A DNA stretch of 64,000 bases from Bradyrhizobium sp. SZCCT0231 (GTDB lineage Bacteria > Pseudomonadota > Alphaproteobacteria > Rhizobiales > Xanthobacteraceae), in contig NZ_JAFCKP010000001.1 in assembly GCF_018130245.1 (NCBI RefSeq), positions 1,178,001-1,242,000 of the forward strand, in the 5' to 3' direction. Each line of letters begins with the position of its first letter. The stretch's first letter is position 1. A program made the position numbers and the translations under genes. Of the stretch, positions 1-7,255 are shown one piece after another. The notes beneath the pieces were generated by a model that made no database searches, was not told the DNA's origin, and saw only the letters and a program-made list of their open reading frames with translations.

Positions 1-177
1 TGGCTGGTGAGCCAGACCGACCTGTCGAAGCTCGTGCTCGGCGGTTTCATCATGCTGATCGTCGTCGTCTTCCCCAAGGGTATCGTCGGCATGCTGGAGA
101 TGCTGGCGCAGCGCCGCAGGAAGTCATCGCCGCCGGGATCTCCCTTGCTTGCCAAGCCGATCGAGTCCGCCGAATGA
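1..177 (+). CDS. Branched-chain amino acid ABC transporter permease, C-terminal end (LivM-like)
   Basis: Only the last 58 codons are in the window; the frame is open from base 1. The visible part has one hydrophobic segment followed by the motif FPKGIVG and a basic tail (QRRRKS). That is the usual ending of LivM-type permeases, which form the membrane channel of the branched-chain amino acid (HAAT) ABC transporters. Its TGA overlaps the ATG of the following ATPase gene (ATGA), which fits translational coupling in a liv operon. The substrate cannot be read from this fragment; many rhizobial Liv systems carry aromatic or other small carboxylic compounds. Confidence 0.85.
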   Translation, partial: WLVSQTDLSKLVLGGFIMLIVVVFPKGIVGMLEMLAQRRRKSSPPGSPLLAKPIESAE

Positions 178-965
178 GCGCCATACCCCCACTTCTCGCG
201 GTCGAAGGCCTGACCAAATCCTATGGCGGCATCCATGCCGTGCGCGGCGTCTCGTTCTCGCTGCGGGCCGGCGAAATCCTGGCGCTGATCGGCCCCAACG
301 GGGCAGGCAAGAGCACCTGCTTCGACATGCTCAACGGCCAGAACAAGCCGGATTCCGGCCATGTCCGCCTGCTCGGCGAAGAGATCACAGGCAGGAAGCC
401 GCGTGAGGTCTGGCGGCTCGGCGTCGGACGCACGTTCCAGATCACCGCGACCTTCGCCACCATGACCGTGCGTGAGAACGTCCAGGTCGCGCTGATTTCG
501 CATGAGAAGCAGCTCTACAACCTCTGGGGCTCGGCGCCGAAGTTCGACCGCGGCGAAGCCGGCCGCCTGCTCGAGCTGGTCGGCATGGGCGGCTACGCGG
601 ACCGTCCCTGCGGCGAGCTCGCCTATGGCGATCTCAAGCGGCTCGAACTTGCGGTCGCGCTCGCCAACCAGCCGAAGCTGCTGTTGATGGACGAGCCGAC
701 TGCCGGCATGGCGCCGCGCGAGCGCGTCGATCTGATGCGGCTGACCGCGAGCATCGCGCGCGAAAAATCCATCGGCGTGCTCTTCACCGAGCACGACATG
801 GATGTGGTGTTCGAGCATGCCGACCGCATCATCGTGCTCAATCGCGGGACGTTGATCGCCGAAGGTTCGCCGGCGGAGGTGCGCGGCAATCCGCAGGTGC
901 AGGCGGTCTATCTCGGCGAGGGCCTCGTCTACGATGCCCGCCACCGCGAGGGAACATCGGCATGA
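174..965 (+). CDS. Branched-chain amino acid-type ABC transporter ATP-binding protein (LivG-like)
   Basis: 263 aa, close to the usual LivG length. Walker A is GPNGAGKS at residues 40-47. The signature region reads ELAYGDLKRLE instead of the canonical LSGGQ, which is normal for LivG. Walker B with its glutamate is LLLMDEPTAGM near residue 170, and the switch histidine lies in TEHDMDVV. The protein powers uptake with its partner LivF at the inner membrane. The start overlaps the permease stop by 4 bp and the stop overlaps the next ATPase start, so the three genes are one operon. The binding-protein gene is probably upstream of the window. Confidence 0.92.
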   Translation: MSAIPPLLAVEGLTKSYGGIHAVRGVSFSLRAGEILALIGPNGAGKSTCFDMLNGQNKPDSGHVRLLGEEITGRKPREVWRLGVGRTFQITATFATMTVRENVQVALISHEKQLYNLWGSAPKFDRGEAGRLLELVGMGGYADRPCGELAYGDLKRLELAVALANQPKLLLMDEPTAGMAPRERVDLMRLTASIAREKSIGVLFTEHDMDVVFEHADRIIVLNRGTLIAEGSPAEVRGNPQVQAVYLGEGLVYDARHREGTSA

Positions 966-1666
966 AGCTCACGGTGCAAGACCTCAACAGCCATTATGGC
1001 CCGGCGCATATCCTGTTCGACATTGGGTTCGAGGTCGGTGAGGGCGAAGTGCTGGCGCTGCTGGGCCGTAATGGCGCCGGCAAGTCGACGACGTTCCGCT
1101 CGATCGTCGGCCTCGTCGCGCAGCGCTCCGGCCGGATCATGTTCGAGGGCAAGGACGTCTCGGCGAAGCCGACACACGAGATCGTGCGCGAGGGCCTCGG
1201 TTACGTGCCGGAGGAGCGGCGCATCTTCACCGACCTGACGGTGGAGGAAAACCTCGAAGTCGGCCGTCAACCCAAGCGTCCGAATGCGCCGCACTGGACG
1301 CGCGAAAAACTGTTCGCGCTGTTTCCAAATCTGGGCGAGATGAAGAACCGTCCCGGCGGCCGCATGAGCGGCGGCGAGCAGCAGATGCTCACCATCGCGC
1401 GCACGCTGATGGGCAATCCCTCGCTGGTGCTGCTCGACGAGCCCTCGGAAGGCCTGTCGCCGAAGATCGTGGAGCAGATGGTCGATGCCATCCTGACCAT
1501 GAAGAAGGAGGGCGTCAGCATCGTCGTTTCCGAGCAGAATCTGCATTTCGCGCGGTTGATCTCCGACCGCGCCTACATCATCGAGCGCGGCCGCATCTGT
1601 TTCGGCGGCACCATGGCCGAGCTCGACGCGCGTCCGGACATCCGCGACGCGCATCTGTCGTTGTGA
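962..1666 (+). CDS. Branched-chain amino acid-type ABC transporter ATP-binding protein (LivF-like)
   Basis: 234 aa, the expected LivF size. Walker A is GRNGAGKST at residues 35-43, the signature motif is MSGGEQQML near residue 135, and Walker B is LVLLDEPSEGL. VPEERRIF, typical of LivF, is also present. It pairs with LivG as the second nucleotide-binding subunit. The ATG overlaps the LivG stop. A MarR regulator begins 26 bp after its end and is likely co-transcribed, so the transporter may be under MarR ligand control. Confidence 0.92.
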   Translation: MKLTVQDLNSHYGPAHILFDIGFEVGEGEVLALLGRNGAGKSTTFRSIVGLVAQRSGRIMFEGKDVSAKPTHEIVREGLGYVPEERRIFTDLTVEENLEVGRQPKRPNAPHWTREKLFALFPNLGEMKNRPGGRMSGGEQQMLTIARTLMGNPSLVLLDEPSEGLSPKIVEQMVDAILTMKKEGVSIVVSEQNLHFARLISDRAYIIERGRICFGGTMAELDARPDIRDAHLSL

Positions 1667-1691
1667 CGGCAAGGGGAAGGGCGGGGGACGG

Positions 1692-2159
1692 ATGGCGAGA
1701 AGCGTCGCGGCGAAGAAGAGCGTCAAACCGGCCAAAGCGCTCAACAAGCCGCCTTATGTGCTCGACGAGCAGGTCGGCTTCATTCTGCGCCAGGTCTGGC
1801 AGCGTCACAGCTCGATCTTCACCCGCGACATCGGCACCAATTTGACGCCGACGCAATGGGCGGCGCTGTCGAAGCTGGCCGAGACCGGACCGTGCTCGCA
1901 GAATCAGCTCGGGCGGCTGACGGCGATGGACGTCGCGACCATCAAGGGCGTGATCGATCGCCTGACCGCGCGCGGCCTGACCGAGACCAGCCAGGATCCC
2001 GATGACGGACGGCGACTCCTTGTCAGCTTGACGCGCGCGGGTCTGCAGCTTGCGGAGAAGTTGGCGCCCAATGCGCTTGCGATCACGCGCGAGACGCTGG
2101 CCCCGCTCGAGCCTAAGGAGCGCGAGCTGCTGATGGCGCTGTTGAACAAGCTGCGGTGA
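1692..2159 (+). CDS. MarR family transcriptional regulator
   Basis: 155 aa. The central winged-helix region (about residues 45-115) contains LTPTQWAALSKLAE, a recognition-helix stretch around SQNQLGRLTAMDVATIKG and the wing DPDDGRRLLVSLT, with the DxRxxxVxLT pattern of MarR proteins. Such regulators bind small phenolic or carboxylic ligands as dimers. The gene follows the liv genes on the same strand after a purine-rich Shine-Dalgarno (GGGGGA), and is followed by a palindromic intergenic repeat. Its targets may be the transporter or the nearby enamidase/reductase pair; that is inference from position only. Confidence 0.88.
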   Translation: MARSVAAKKSVKPAKALNKPPYVLDEQVGFILRQVWQRHSSIFTRDIGTNLTPTQWAALSKLAETGPCSQNQLGRLTAMDVATIKGVIDRLTARGLTETSQDPDDGRRLLVSLTRAGLQLAEKLAPNALAITRETLAPLEPKERELLMALLNKLR

Positions 2160-2168
2160 TGTTGGTCT

Positions 2169-2257
2169 CGTAGGGTGGGCAAAGGCGCTCTTGCGCCGTG
2201 CCCACCACCTTTATCGCTTTGGCAGACGTGGGCACGCTTCGCTTTGCCCACCCTACG
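2169..2257. repeat. Bradyrhizobium-type palindromic intergenic repeat
   Basis: A perfect 16-bp inverted repeat (arm CGTAGGGTGGGCAAAG at 2169-2184, partner at 2242-2257) with further internal complementarity (GGGCAAAGGCG and CGCCGTGCCCACC). I recognise this element from intergenic regions of Bradyrhizobium. It lies between the converging ends of the MarR and enamidase genes and could act as a bidirectional transcription stop, although neither side has a clear T-run. Confidence 0.75.
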
Positions 2258-2273
2258 GCACCATTTTCCTGGC

Positions 2274-3470
2274 TTACTTCGCCACGATTTCCGGCACCTT
2301 CCCCGCCGGGGGCGTATTGCGGCTCCGTTGCGTCCGCACGATGCCGTCAATGATGGTCATGCCGATGCCGGGGAGGTCGCCGAGCTGGACGCTCTCCAGG
2401 ATGTTCTTGCCCGGCGAGTGCTGGGCTTTGTCCATGATGACGAAGTCGGCGGAGCGGCCGACCTCGATCAGGCCGCAGTCGAGCTGCCGCATCCGCGCGG
2501 TGTTGCCGGTAGCAAGGCAGAACGCGAGCTCGGCCGGCAGGTCGCCGAGCGAGGACAGCATCGAGACCATGCGCAGAATGCCGAGCGGTTGCACGCCGGA
2601 GCCGGCGGGCGCATCGGTGCCGAGGATGACGCGGTGCAGGTCGCCCATCTCGCGCGCGGTGCGCAGCGTGAACAGCGCCGAGCGCTCATTGCCGTTGTGC
2701 ACGAGCTCGAGGCCGCGCTTGCAGCCCTCGCAGATGCAGCGGATCTGGTCGTCGGGCAGGGCAGTGTGGCCGCCATTGATGTGGCCGACGACGTCGGTGT
2801 CGGCCTCCAGCACCACGTCCTTGTCGATCAGGCCGGAGCCGGGGATCGAGGGGCCGCCGGTGTGGATGGTGCTCTGGATGCCGTATTTGCGGGCCCAGCC
2901 GACCATTTTTCGCGCGGTCGGGCCGTCTTTCACGCCGCCCAAGCCGACTTCGCCGAGCAGCTTGACGCCGTTGGCGGCCATTTCCTTGAAGTCTTCTTCC
3001 ACCATCTCGCATTCGATCACGGGCGCGCCGGCGTGAACCTTCACGCCGCCGGGACGCAAGGTCCAGAACGCGCGCTGGGCGAACACGGCCATGGCCTTGA
3101 GGCCGACGACGTCGCGGGGCCGGCCGGGCATGTGCACTTCGCCGGCGGAGATCATGGTGGTGACGCCGCCATGGAGGTAGCTGTCGATCCAGTTGATCTG
3201 GTTCTGGCGCGGCGTCCAGTCGCCGGCGACCGGGTGGACGTGGCTGTCGATCAGGCCCGGCGCCACCGTGGTGCCGTTGGCATCGACGATGGTGGTGGCG
3301 CCTTCGATGTCGACGTCCTTGAAGCGGCCGATCGCGGTGATCTTGCCGTTCTCGGCGACGATGGTGTCGCCGTCCAGGATCGGCTTTTCCAAAGCGCCGG
3401 ACAGGATCAGGCCGATATTGCGGATCACGAGCTTCGAGGGTCCGGTGGCCTGGGGTGCGTCATGCGCCAT
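2274..3470 (-). CDS. Enamidase-like metal-dependent amidohydrolase
   Basis: 398 aa. The start was placed at the ATG at 3470, which has AAGGAG 7 nt upstream; a longer frame lacks a site. Metal-binding motifs of the amidohydrolase superfamily are visible: HVHPVAGDW, the carboxylate region GEVGLG, HTGGPSIPGS, GHINGGHTA and the aspartate in GTDAPAGSG. From memory, the whole protein follows the Eubacterium barkeri enamidase closely, including HGGVTTMISAG, GILRMVSML and RSRNTPPA. That enzyme opens the ring of 6-oxo-tetrahydronicotinate to 2-formylglutarate and ammonia. No other nicotinate genes are nearby, so the substrate here may be a different cyclic enamide. Confidence 0.82.
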   Translation of the reverse strand: MAHDAPQATGPSKLVIRNIGLILSGALEKPILDGDTIVAENGKITAIGRFKDVDIEGATTIVDANGTTVAPGLIDSHVHPVAGDWTPRQNQINWIDSYLHGGVTTMISAGEVHMPGRPRDVVGLKAMAVFAQRAFWTLRPGGVKVHAGAPVIECEMVEEDFKEMAANGVKLLGEVGLGGVKDGPTARKMVGWARKYGIQSTIHTGGPSIPGSGLIDKDVVLEADTDVVGHINGGHTALPDDQIRCICEGCKRGLELVHNGNERSALFTLRTAREMGDLHRVILGTDAPAGSGVQPLGILRMVSMLSSLGDLPAELAFCLATGNTARMRQLDCGLIEVGRSADFVIMDKAQHSPGKNILESVQLGDLPGIGMTIIDGIVRTQRSRNTPPAGKVPEIVAK

Positions 3471-3545
3471 GGAAGGGCTCCTTATTCCTAACTGCAACGC
3501 TTCCGATCTTGGGCAGCCTTGACCGCGGGATCAAGCCGGATTATT

Positions 3546-3561
3546 CATTAGTATACGAATG
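3546..3561. promoter_or_regulatory. Candidate operator between enamidase and ferredoxin reductase genes
   Basis: CATTAGTATACGAATG is a near-palindrome (CATT...AATG around GTATAC) in the 156-bp divergent promoter region. A related half (GTGTAC) lies at 3565-3570. The GTATAC core resembles sites of GntR/FadR-type regulators, but the nearest regulator gene (1692-2159) is MarR-type. It is placed to control both genes. Confidence 0.4.
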
Positions 3562-3626
3562 ATCGTGTACAAACGACGCATAGCTGACCGCCTCGGAACC
3601 GCACAGAAGCGAAACGGAAGGGTGAG

Positions 3627-4400
3627 ATGAGCAATTTCAATCAGGAAAGCGTTTTGAGCGTCCACCATTGGACCGACACGCTGTTCTCCTTCAAGACCAC
3701 CCGCAGCCCGACCTTCCGCTTCCGCAACGGCGAATTCACCATGATCGGCCTCAAGGTCGGCGAGAAGCCGCTGCTGCGGGCCTACAGCGTCGCCAGTGCC
3801 AATTACGAGGACACGCTGGAGTTCTTCTCGATCAAGGTGCCGGACGGTCCGCTGACCTCGCGCCTCCAGCATCTGAAGGAAGGCGACGAGATCATCGTCA
3901 GCCGCAAGGCGACCGGCACGCTGGTGATCGACAATCTGGAGGAGGGGCGCAACCTCTACCTCATCGGCACCGGCACCGGACTTGCGCCGTTCCTGAGCGT
4001 GATCAAGGACCCCGAAACCTATGAGCGGTTCGAGAAGGTGGTGCTGCTGCACGGCTGCCGCCACGTCAAGGAGCTCGCCTATGGCGAGATGATCACCGAG
4101 CATCTGCCGAAGGACGAACTGCTCGGCGAGTACATCCGCAACCAGCTGATCTACTACCCGACCGTGACCCGCGATCCCTTCCGCAACCGAGGCCGCATCA
4201 CCGACCTCATCACCTCGGGCAAGCTGTTCACCGATATCGGTCTGCCGGTGCTGGAGGCTGCCCACGACCGCGTCATGATCTGCGGCAGCCCGGCGCTGGT
4301 GGCGGATACCCGCGTGCTGCTCGGCGAGCGCGGCTTCGTCGAGGGCAATCACGGCGAGCCGGCCCAGTTCGTGGTCGAAAAGGCCTTTGCCGAGCGCTGA
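3627..4400 (+). CDS. fpr: Ferredoxin--NADP+ reductase
   Basis: 257 aa, the length of the bacterial single-subunit FNR family. RAYSVAS at residues 51-57 is the FAD-binding RxYS motif, GTGTGLAPFLS near residues 119-129 is the NADP-binding region, and the C-terminal VEKAF is typical of Fpr proteins. It exchanges electrons between NADPH and ferredoxin or flavodoxin in the cytoplasm. Shine-Dalgarno GAAGGGTGAG precedes the ATG. The cytochrome P450 gene 600 bp downstream may draw on this reductase; no ferredoxin gene is visible nearby. Confidence 0.9.
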   Translation: MSNFNQESVLSVHHWTDTLFSFKTTRSPTFRFRNGEFTMIGLKVGEKPLLRAYSVASANYEDTLEFFSIKVPDGPLTSRLQHLKEGDEIIVSRKATGTLVIDNLEEGRNLYLIGTGTGLAPFLSVIKDPETYERFEKVVLLHGCRHVKELAYGEMITEHLPKDELLGEYIRNQLIYYPTVTRDPFRNRGRITDLITSGKLFTDIGLPVLEAAHDRVMICGSPALVADTRVLLGERGFVEGNHGEPAQFVVEKAFAER

Positions 4401-4470
4401 AGCGTTTTCGAGCATACCGGTTCGCGCAAAGAAAACGCGTCGAAATAGGAATCCAGAGCCCGTTCCGGGG
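4401..4470. repeat. Dispersed rhizobial intergenic repeat, partly degenerate
   Basis: The stretch begins AGCGTTTTCGAGC, continues with ACCGGTTCGCG, GAAAACGCGTC and ATCCAGAGCCCGTTCCG, and has 8-bp inverted arms GCGTTTTC (4402-4409) and GAAAACGC (4431-4438). I recognise it as a common rhizobial intergenic element; this copy seems to lack the short segment usually found after the first arm. It starts just past the reductase stop codon. Confidence 0.65.
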
Positions 4471-4582
4471 CTCCGGGCACGAAATTTCTGCGCGAGAAGA
4501 TCGTATTTTCGCCACCGCCGGGGCGTTGCGGCGCCGATTCGCCGCACGATACTATGTGGGACCGAATCAGCGGAGTTCCCAC

Positions 4583-4909
4583 ATGGTTGCGGACAGCGAC
4601 AGCAACATCGCCTGGCACCGGGTTCAGTTGAAGAAGAACCGCGCCGAGTTGAAGGCGCTGGAGACCGCACGCTTCACGATGGGCGAGATCGCCACCTCGA
4701 AGCGGAACGGCCAGACGCAGAAGACGATCGCGGAACTCAAGCGCAAGATCGCGCAGTCCGAGCGCGCCATCGCCGATCACGACAAGCGCACGCGCCGACC
4801 GCTTGGCACCGACCTGCAAAGCCTCAGCAATGGCAGCTGGAGCCATTGGGACTCCTATACCAACCAGCAGCAGCGCAAGGGTGGCCAGCGGTCGCCCGGA
4901 CGCGGATAG
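4583..4909 (+). CDS. Hypothetical small coiled-coil protein
   Basis: 108 aa. The start was chosen at 4583 because CGGAG sits 7 nt upstream. Residues about 8-75 are lysine- and glutamate-rich with heptad-like spacing (LKKNRAELKALE, IAELKRKIAQSERAI), which suggests a coiled coil. The C-terminus is polar and disordered-looking. There is no signal peptide or membrane segment. I do not recognise a function; similar short helical proteins are common hypotheticals in Bradyrhizobium. It stands alone between the reductase and P450 genes. Confidence 0.6.
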   Translation: MVADSDSNIAWHRVQLKKNRAELKALETARFTMGEIATSKRNGQTQKTIAELKRKIAQSERAIADHDKRTRRPLGTDLQSLSNGSWSHWDSYTNQQQRKGGQRSPGRG

Positions 4910-4996
4910 GCTCTCTGGTCCTTCTGCCGGTTCCGGCTCTTGCGCACCGTTGCGCGCACACCATCTGGTTGAGGCGCCAACCACAACGGTGATCCC

Positions 4997-6268
4997 ATGA
5001 CAGCGCGCCTCGATTTCACCAGCGAGGCCTTCTTCCGCGATCCGCCCAAGGCGATCACGGCATTGCGCGCATCCGGCCCGGTGGTCGCGACGCGCTTTCC
5101 CCTGGTCGGCGATGTCTGGATCACCACGACCCACGACGCCACCGCAGAGGTCCTGAAGGACGGCGCGACCTTCACGTTGCGCAAGGAGGATGGCGACGTC
5201 GCGGGTTTGAGCTGGTGGATGCGGAGGTCCGTCAGGACTATCGCCAACAACATGCTGACGATGGACGAGCCGGATCACACGCGGCTGCGCAGCATCGTGG
5301 ACGAAGCGTTTCGCCGCCGCGCGATCGTCGCGATGGAGCCTCGCATCCGTGCCATCGCCGACGGTCTGGCCGACGAGCTGTTCGCGAAGGAATGCCCGGC
5401 CGATCTCGTCCAGCGCTATGCGCGAATCCTGCCGCTCGCGGTGATCTCGGAGCTGCTGGGCCTGCCGCTGGCCGATCGTCCAAAGTTCATCGCCTGGGCC
5501 AACGCGATGTCATCGCTGACGAATGTCCTCAGCTTCTTCCGCTTGCTGTTCGCGGTCCGCAAGATGCGCGCCTACCTCGAGCAGCAGTTGCAGATCGCGC
5601 GCGTGCAGGGCGGCGAGGGCCTGATTGCCGAGCTGATCCAGGTCGAGCGCGAAGGCGGCCAGATCACGCCAGATGAAATGGTTTCGATGGTGTTTCTGTT
5701 GCTCGGGGCGGGATCGGAGACCACCACGCATCTCATCAGCGGGTCCGTCTACGAGCTGCTCAGGAATTCCGGGCTGCGCGACTGGCTGGAACAGGACTGG
5801 AGCCGCGTCGGGCTTGCGGTCGAGGAGTTCCTGCGCTTCGTCTCGCCGGTGCAATTCTCCAAGCCGCGCTATGTGCGGCGCGATGTCGAAGTCGAAGGCG
5901 TGCGCTTGAAGAAGGGCGACCGCGTCATGGTGATGCTCGCCGCTGCGAACATGGATCCGGCGATGCATGATCGTCCCGAGAGCCTCGATCTCGAACGTAA
6001 GCCGAACCGCCATATCTCGTTCGGCACGGGAATCCACTTCTGCCTCGGCCATCAGCTCGCGCGCATCGAGGCGGCCTGCGCGCTGGAAGCGCTGTTCGTC
6101 CGTTGGCCGCGGCTTGGTCTCGCGGTCGATCCATCGCAGGTTCACTGGCGCAAGCGGCCGGGCCTTCGCGCGATCGAGAAATTGCCCGTCACGGCGGACT
6201 CCAGCGGAACACAGGGGACTGCTGCGGCACGAGCGATGGTTGATCGATCTCTCGCTCAGGCAGACTGA
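4997..6268 (+). CDS. Cytochrome P450
   Basis: 423 aa, a typical soluble bacterial P450. The oxygen-binding I-helix motif GAGSETTTH lies near residues 235-243, the K-helix ExxR is in VEEFLRFVSPVQ (EEFLR), and the heme-binding loop is SFGTGIHFCLGHQLAR with the axial cysteine near residue 349. It uses electrons from a ferredoxin to hydroxylate an unknown substrate. The substrate cannot be read from sequence. The C-terminal 20 residues after the usual end are low in conservation signals. It has no obvious operon partner; the ferredoxin-NADP+ reductase upstream is a possible redox partner. Confidence 0.93.
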   Translation: MTARLDFTSEAFFRDPPKAITALRASGPVVATRFPLVGDVWITTTHDATAEVLKDGATFTLRKEDGDVAGLSWWMRRSVRTIANNMLTMDEPDHTRLRSIVDEAFRRRAIVAMEPRIRAIADGLADELFAKECPADLVQRYARILPLAVISELLGLPLADRPKFIAWANAMSSLTNVLSFFRLLFAVRKMRAYLEQQLQIARVQGGEGLIAELIQVEREGGQITPDEMVSMVFLLLGAGSETTTHLISGSVYELLRNSGLRDWLEQDWSRVGLAVEEFLRFVSPVQFSKPRYVRRDVEVEGVRLKKGDRVMVMLAAANMDPAMHDRPESLDLERKPNRHISFGTGIHFCLGHQLARIEAACALEALFVRWPRLGLAVDPSQVHWRKRPGLRAIEKLPVTADSSGTQGTAAARAMVDRSLAQAD

Positions 6269-6312
6269 CGTTTCCTGTTCTTCGGAAAACCATCGCTCCA
6301 CGTGATCAGTCA

Positions 6313-6337
6313 GGAACAATACGCGGCGACGGCAGTT
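6313..6337 (+). promoter_or_regulatory. Candidate EcfG-type (general stress response) promoter
   Basis: GGAAC at 6313-6317 and AGTT at 6334-6337 are separated by 16 bases. This matches the alphaproteobacterial EcfG consensus GGAAC-N16/17-CGTT except for the first base of the -10 element. It lies about 90 bp upstream of a run of three small genes of a kind often linked to stress in rhizobia. Confidence 0.45.
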
Positions 6338-6426
6338 GTCTCCAAGGCCTCGCGGCGGTGAAGTTCGGCACGAGTTCCCATGCCGCCCGCACCGCAAGCT
6401 TCCACAGCGTTCCAGGAGGCAGAATC

Positions 6427-6645
6427 ATGACCAGCAGGATGCCACCTGTTCCGCCGGACAATCAGAGCCGGAGGGGAACTGGCGAGAGCAAACAAATGTC
6501 GTCCGCCCAGACCTCGCACGGTCAACAACGCGCACAAAATCCGGACCGGCAGGGCCAGCAAGGCAACATCAGGCAGAACACGATCAATTTGGGATACCAG
6601 CAAGATCGCGGCAGCTCCCATCGCCCCCATCGCAGAGGCGGGTGA
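6427..6645 (+). CDS. Small conserved rhizobial hypothetical protein (PPVPP type)
   Basis: 72 aa. The ATG at 6427 was chosen because of the strong site AGGAGG 8 nt upstream. The protein is polar, Gln/Asn/Gly-rich and has no hydrophobic core. MPPVPPDNQS, GQQGNIRQNT and a QQDR-type end match a family of short rhizobial proteins I recognise from memory (PPVPPxNxSxKG...QGxxxNIxQNT). It is probably intrinsically disordered. First gene of a three-gene run that ends at a strong terminator; function unknown. Confidence 0.65.
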   Translation: MTSRMPPVPPDNQSRRGTGESKQMSSAQTSHGQQRAQNPDRQGQQGNIRQNTINLGYQQDRGSSHRPHRRGG

Positions 6646-6662
6646 CATCGGGAGATCCAGAA

Positions 6663-6923
6663 ATGCAAGGCAGAAAAACCCATGAACAGCAGCTGCGCAT
6701 ACTCGAGCGCAAGCCTGACGTACCTGACGGACGCGAGCTCGATCAGGTCTCCGGTCATCCGCAAGACAGGACCGTTCATCGCGCGAAGGCGGAGGCGCGA
6801 CAGAGCGAGTTTCCGGTGAGCCGGGGTGGACTAAACCAGGAGAGCGACCACAACAAGCACAACAATCCCGGCCAGAGCGGCCACAAGCCGCCAAAACCGT
6901 CAGCACAACAGCAGAAGCACTAA
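6663..6923 (+). CDS. Small conserved hypothetical protein (RKTHEQQLRILERKPD type)
   Basis: 86 aa, starting 18 bp after the previous gene with GGGAG upstream. The N-terminus MQGRKTHEQQLRILERKPD resembles short rhizobial hypothetical proteins I recognise (RKTHExQLRxxERKPD). The rest is highly hydrophilic (His, Asn, Gln, Lys), with PGQSGHKPPKPS near the end, so a folded enzyme is unlikely. Co-transcription with its two neighbours is likely from spacing. Function unknown. Confidence 0.6.
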   Translation: MQGRKTHEQQLRILERKPDVPDGRELDQVSGHPQDRTVHRAKAEARQSEFPVSRGGLNQESDHNKHNNPGQSGHKPPKPSAQQQKH

Positions 6924-6957
6924 AGCTTCGGGGGGCGATCATTTGAAGGAGAGATCG

Positions 6958-7197
6958 ATGCCAGGCGGGAATGGCAGCAAGACGCACTTCAGATCCGGCA
7001 TGCATGGAAAGGGCGATGGTACCGGCGCGTTCGCCGAGGTGCCCAAGGACAAGATCGGCGATAACATGGTCCTGTCCAACCGCGACAAGGCCCAACACTC
7101 GGACATCCGCGGCATGGATGGCAAGTTCATCCAGACCGAGCAGTACCAGGATCATGCCGCCAATCGGCTCGGGGATGAGGATACGAGCGAAAGCTGA
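6958..7197 (+). CDS. Small hypothetical protein, last gene of a three-gene stress-like run
   Basis: 79 aa. Start at 6958, preceded by GAAGGAGAGATCG. The composition is Gly/Asp/Lys-rich (GGNGSKTHFRSGMHGKGDG, EVPKDKIGDNMVLSNRDK) without a signal peptide or membrane segment. The KDKIGDNMVLSNRDK region looks the most structured. No known domain is recognised. It is followed 28 bp later by an excellent intrinsic terminator, which closes the transcription unit. Confidence 0.6.
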   Translation: MPGGNGSKTHFRSGMHGKGDGTGAFAEVPKDKIGDNMVLSNRDKAQHSDIRGMDGKFIQTEQYQDHAANRLGDEDTSES

Positions 7198-7224
7198 GGA
7201 GAAGGTCTTTTCCCCCGCCAACTT

Positions 7225-7255
7225 GCGGACCGGCGTTCAGCCGGTCCGCTTTTTT
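7225..7255 (+). terminator. Strong Rho-independent terminator
   Basis: GCGGACCGGC (7225-7234) pairs perfectly with GCCGGTCCGC (7240-7249) around a 5-base loop and is followed by six T. It ends the three-gene run. Its second arm overlaps the last codons of the convergent DUF763 gene. Confidence 0.9.

Noticed and set aside
2169-2257. Repeat element as a CRISPR-like array
   Set aside because: Single inverted pair, no regularly spaced direct repeats.
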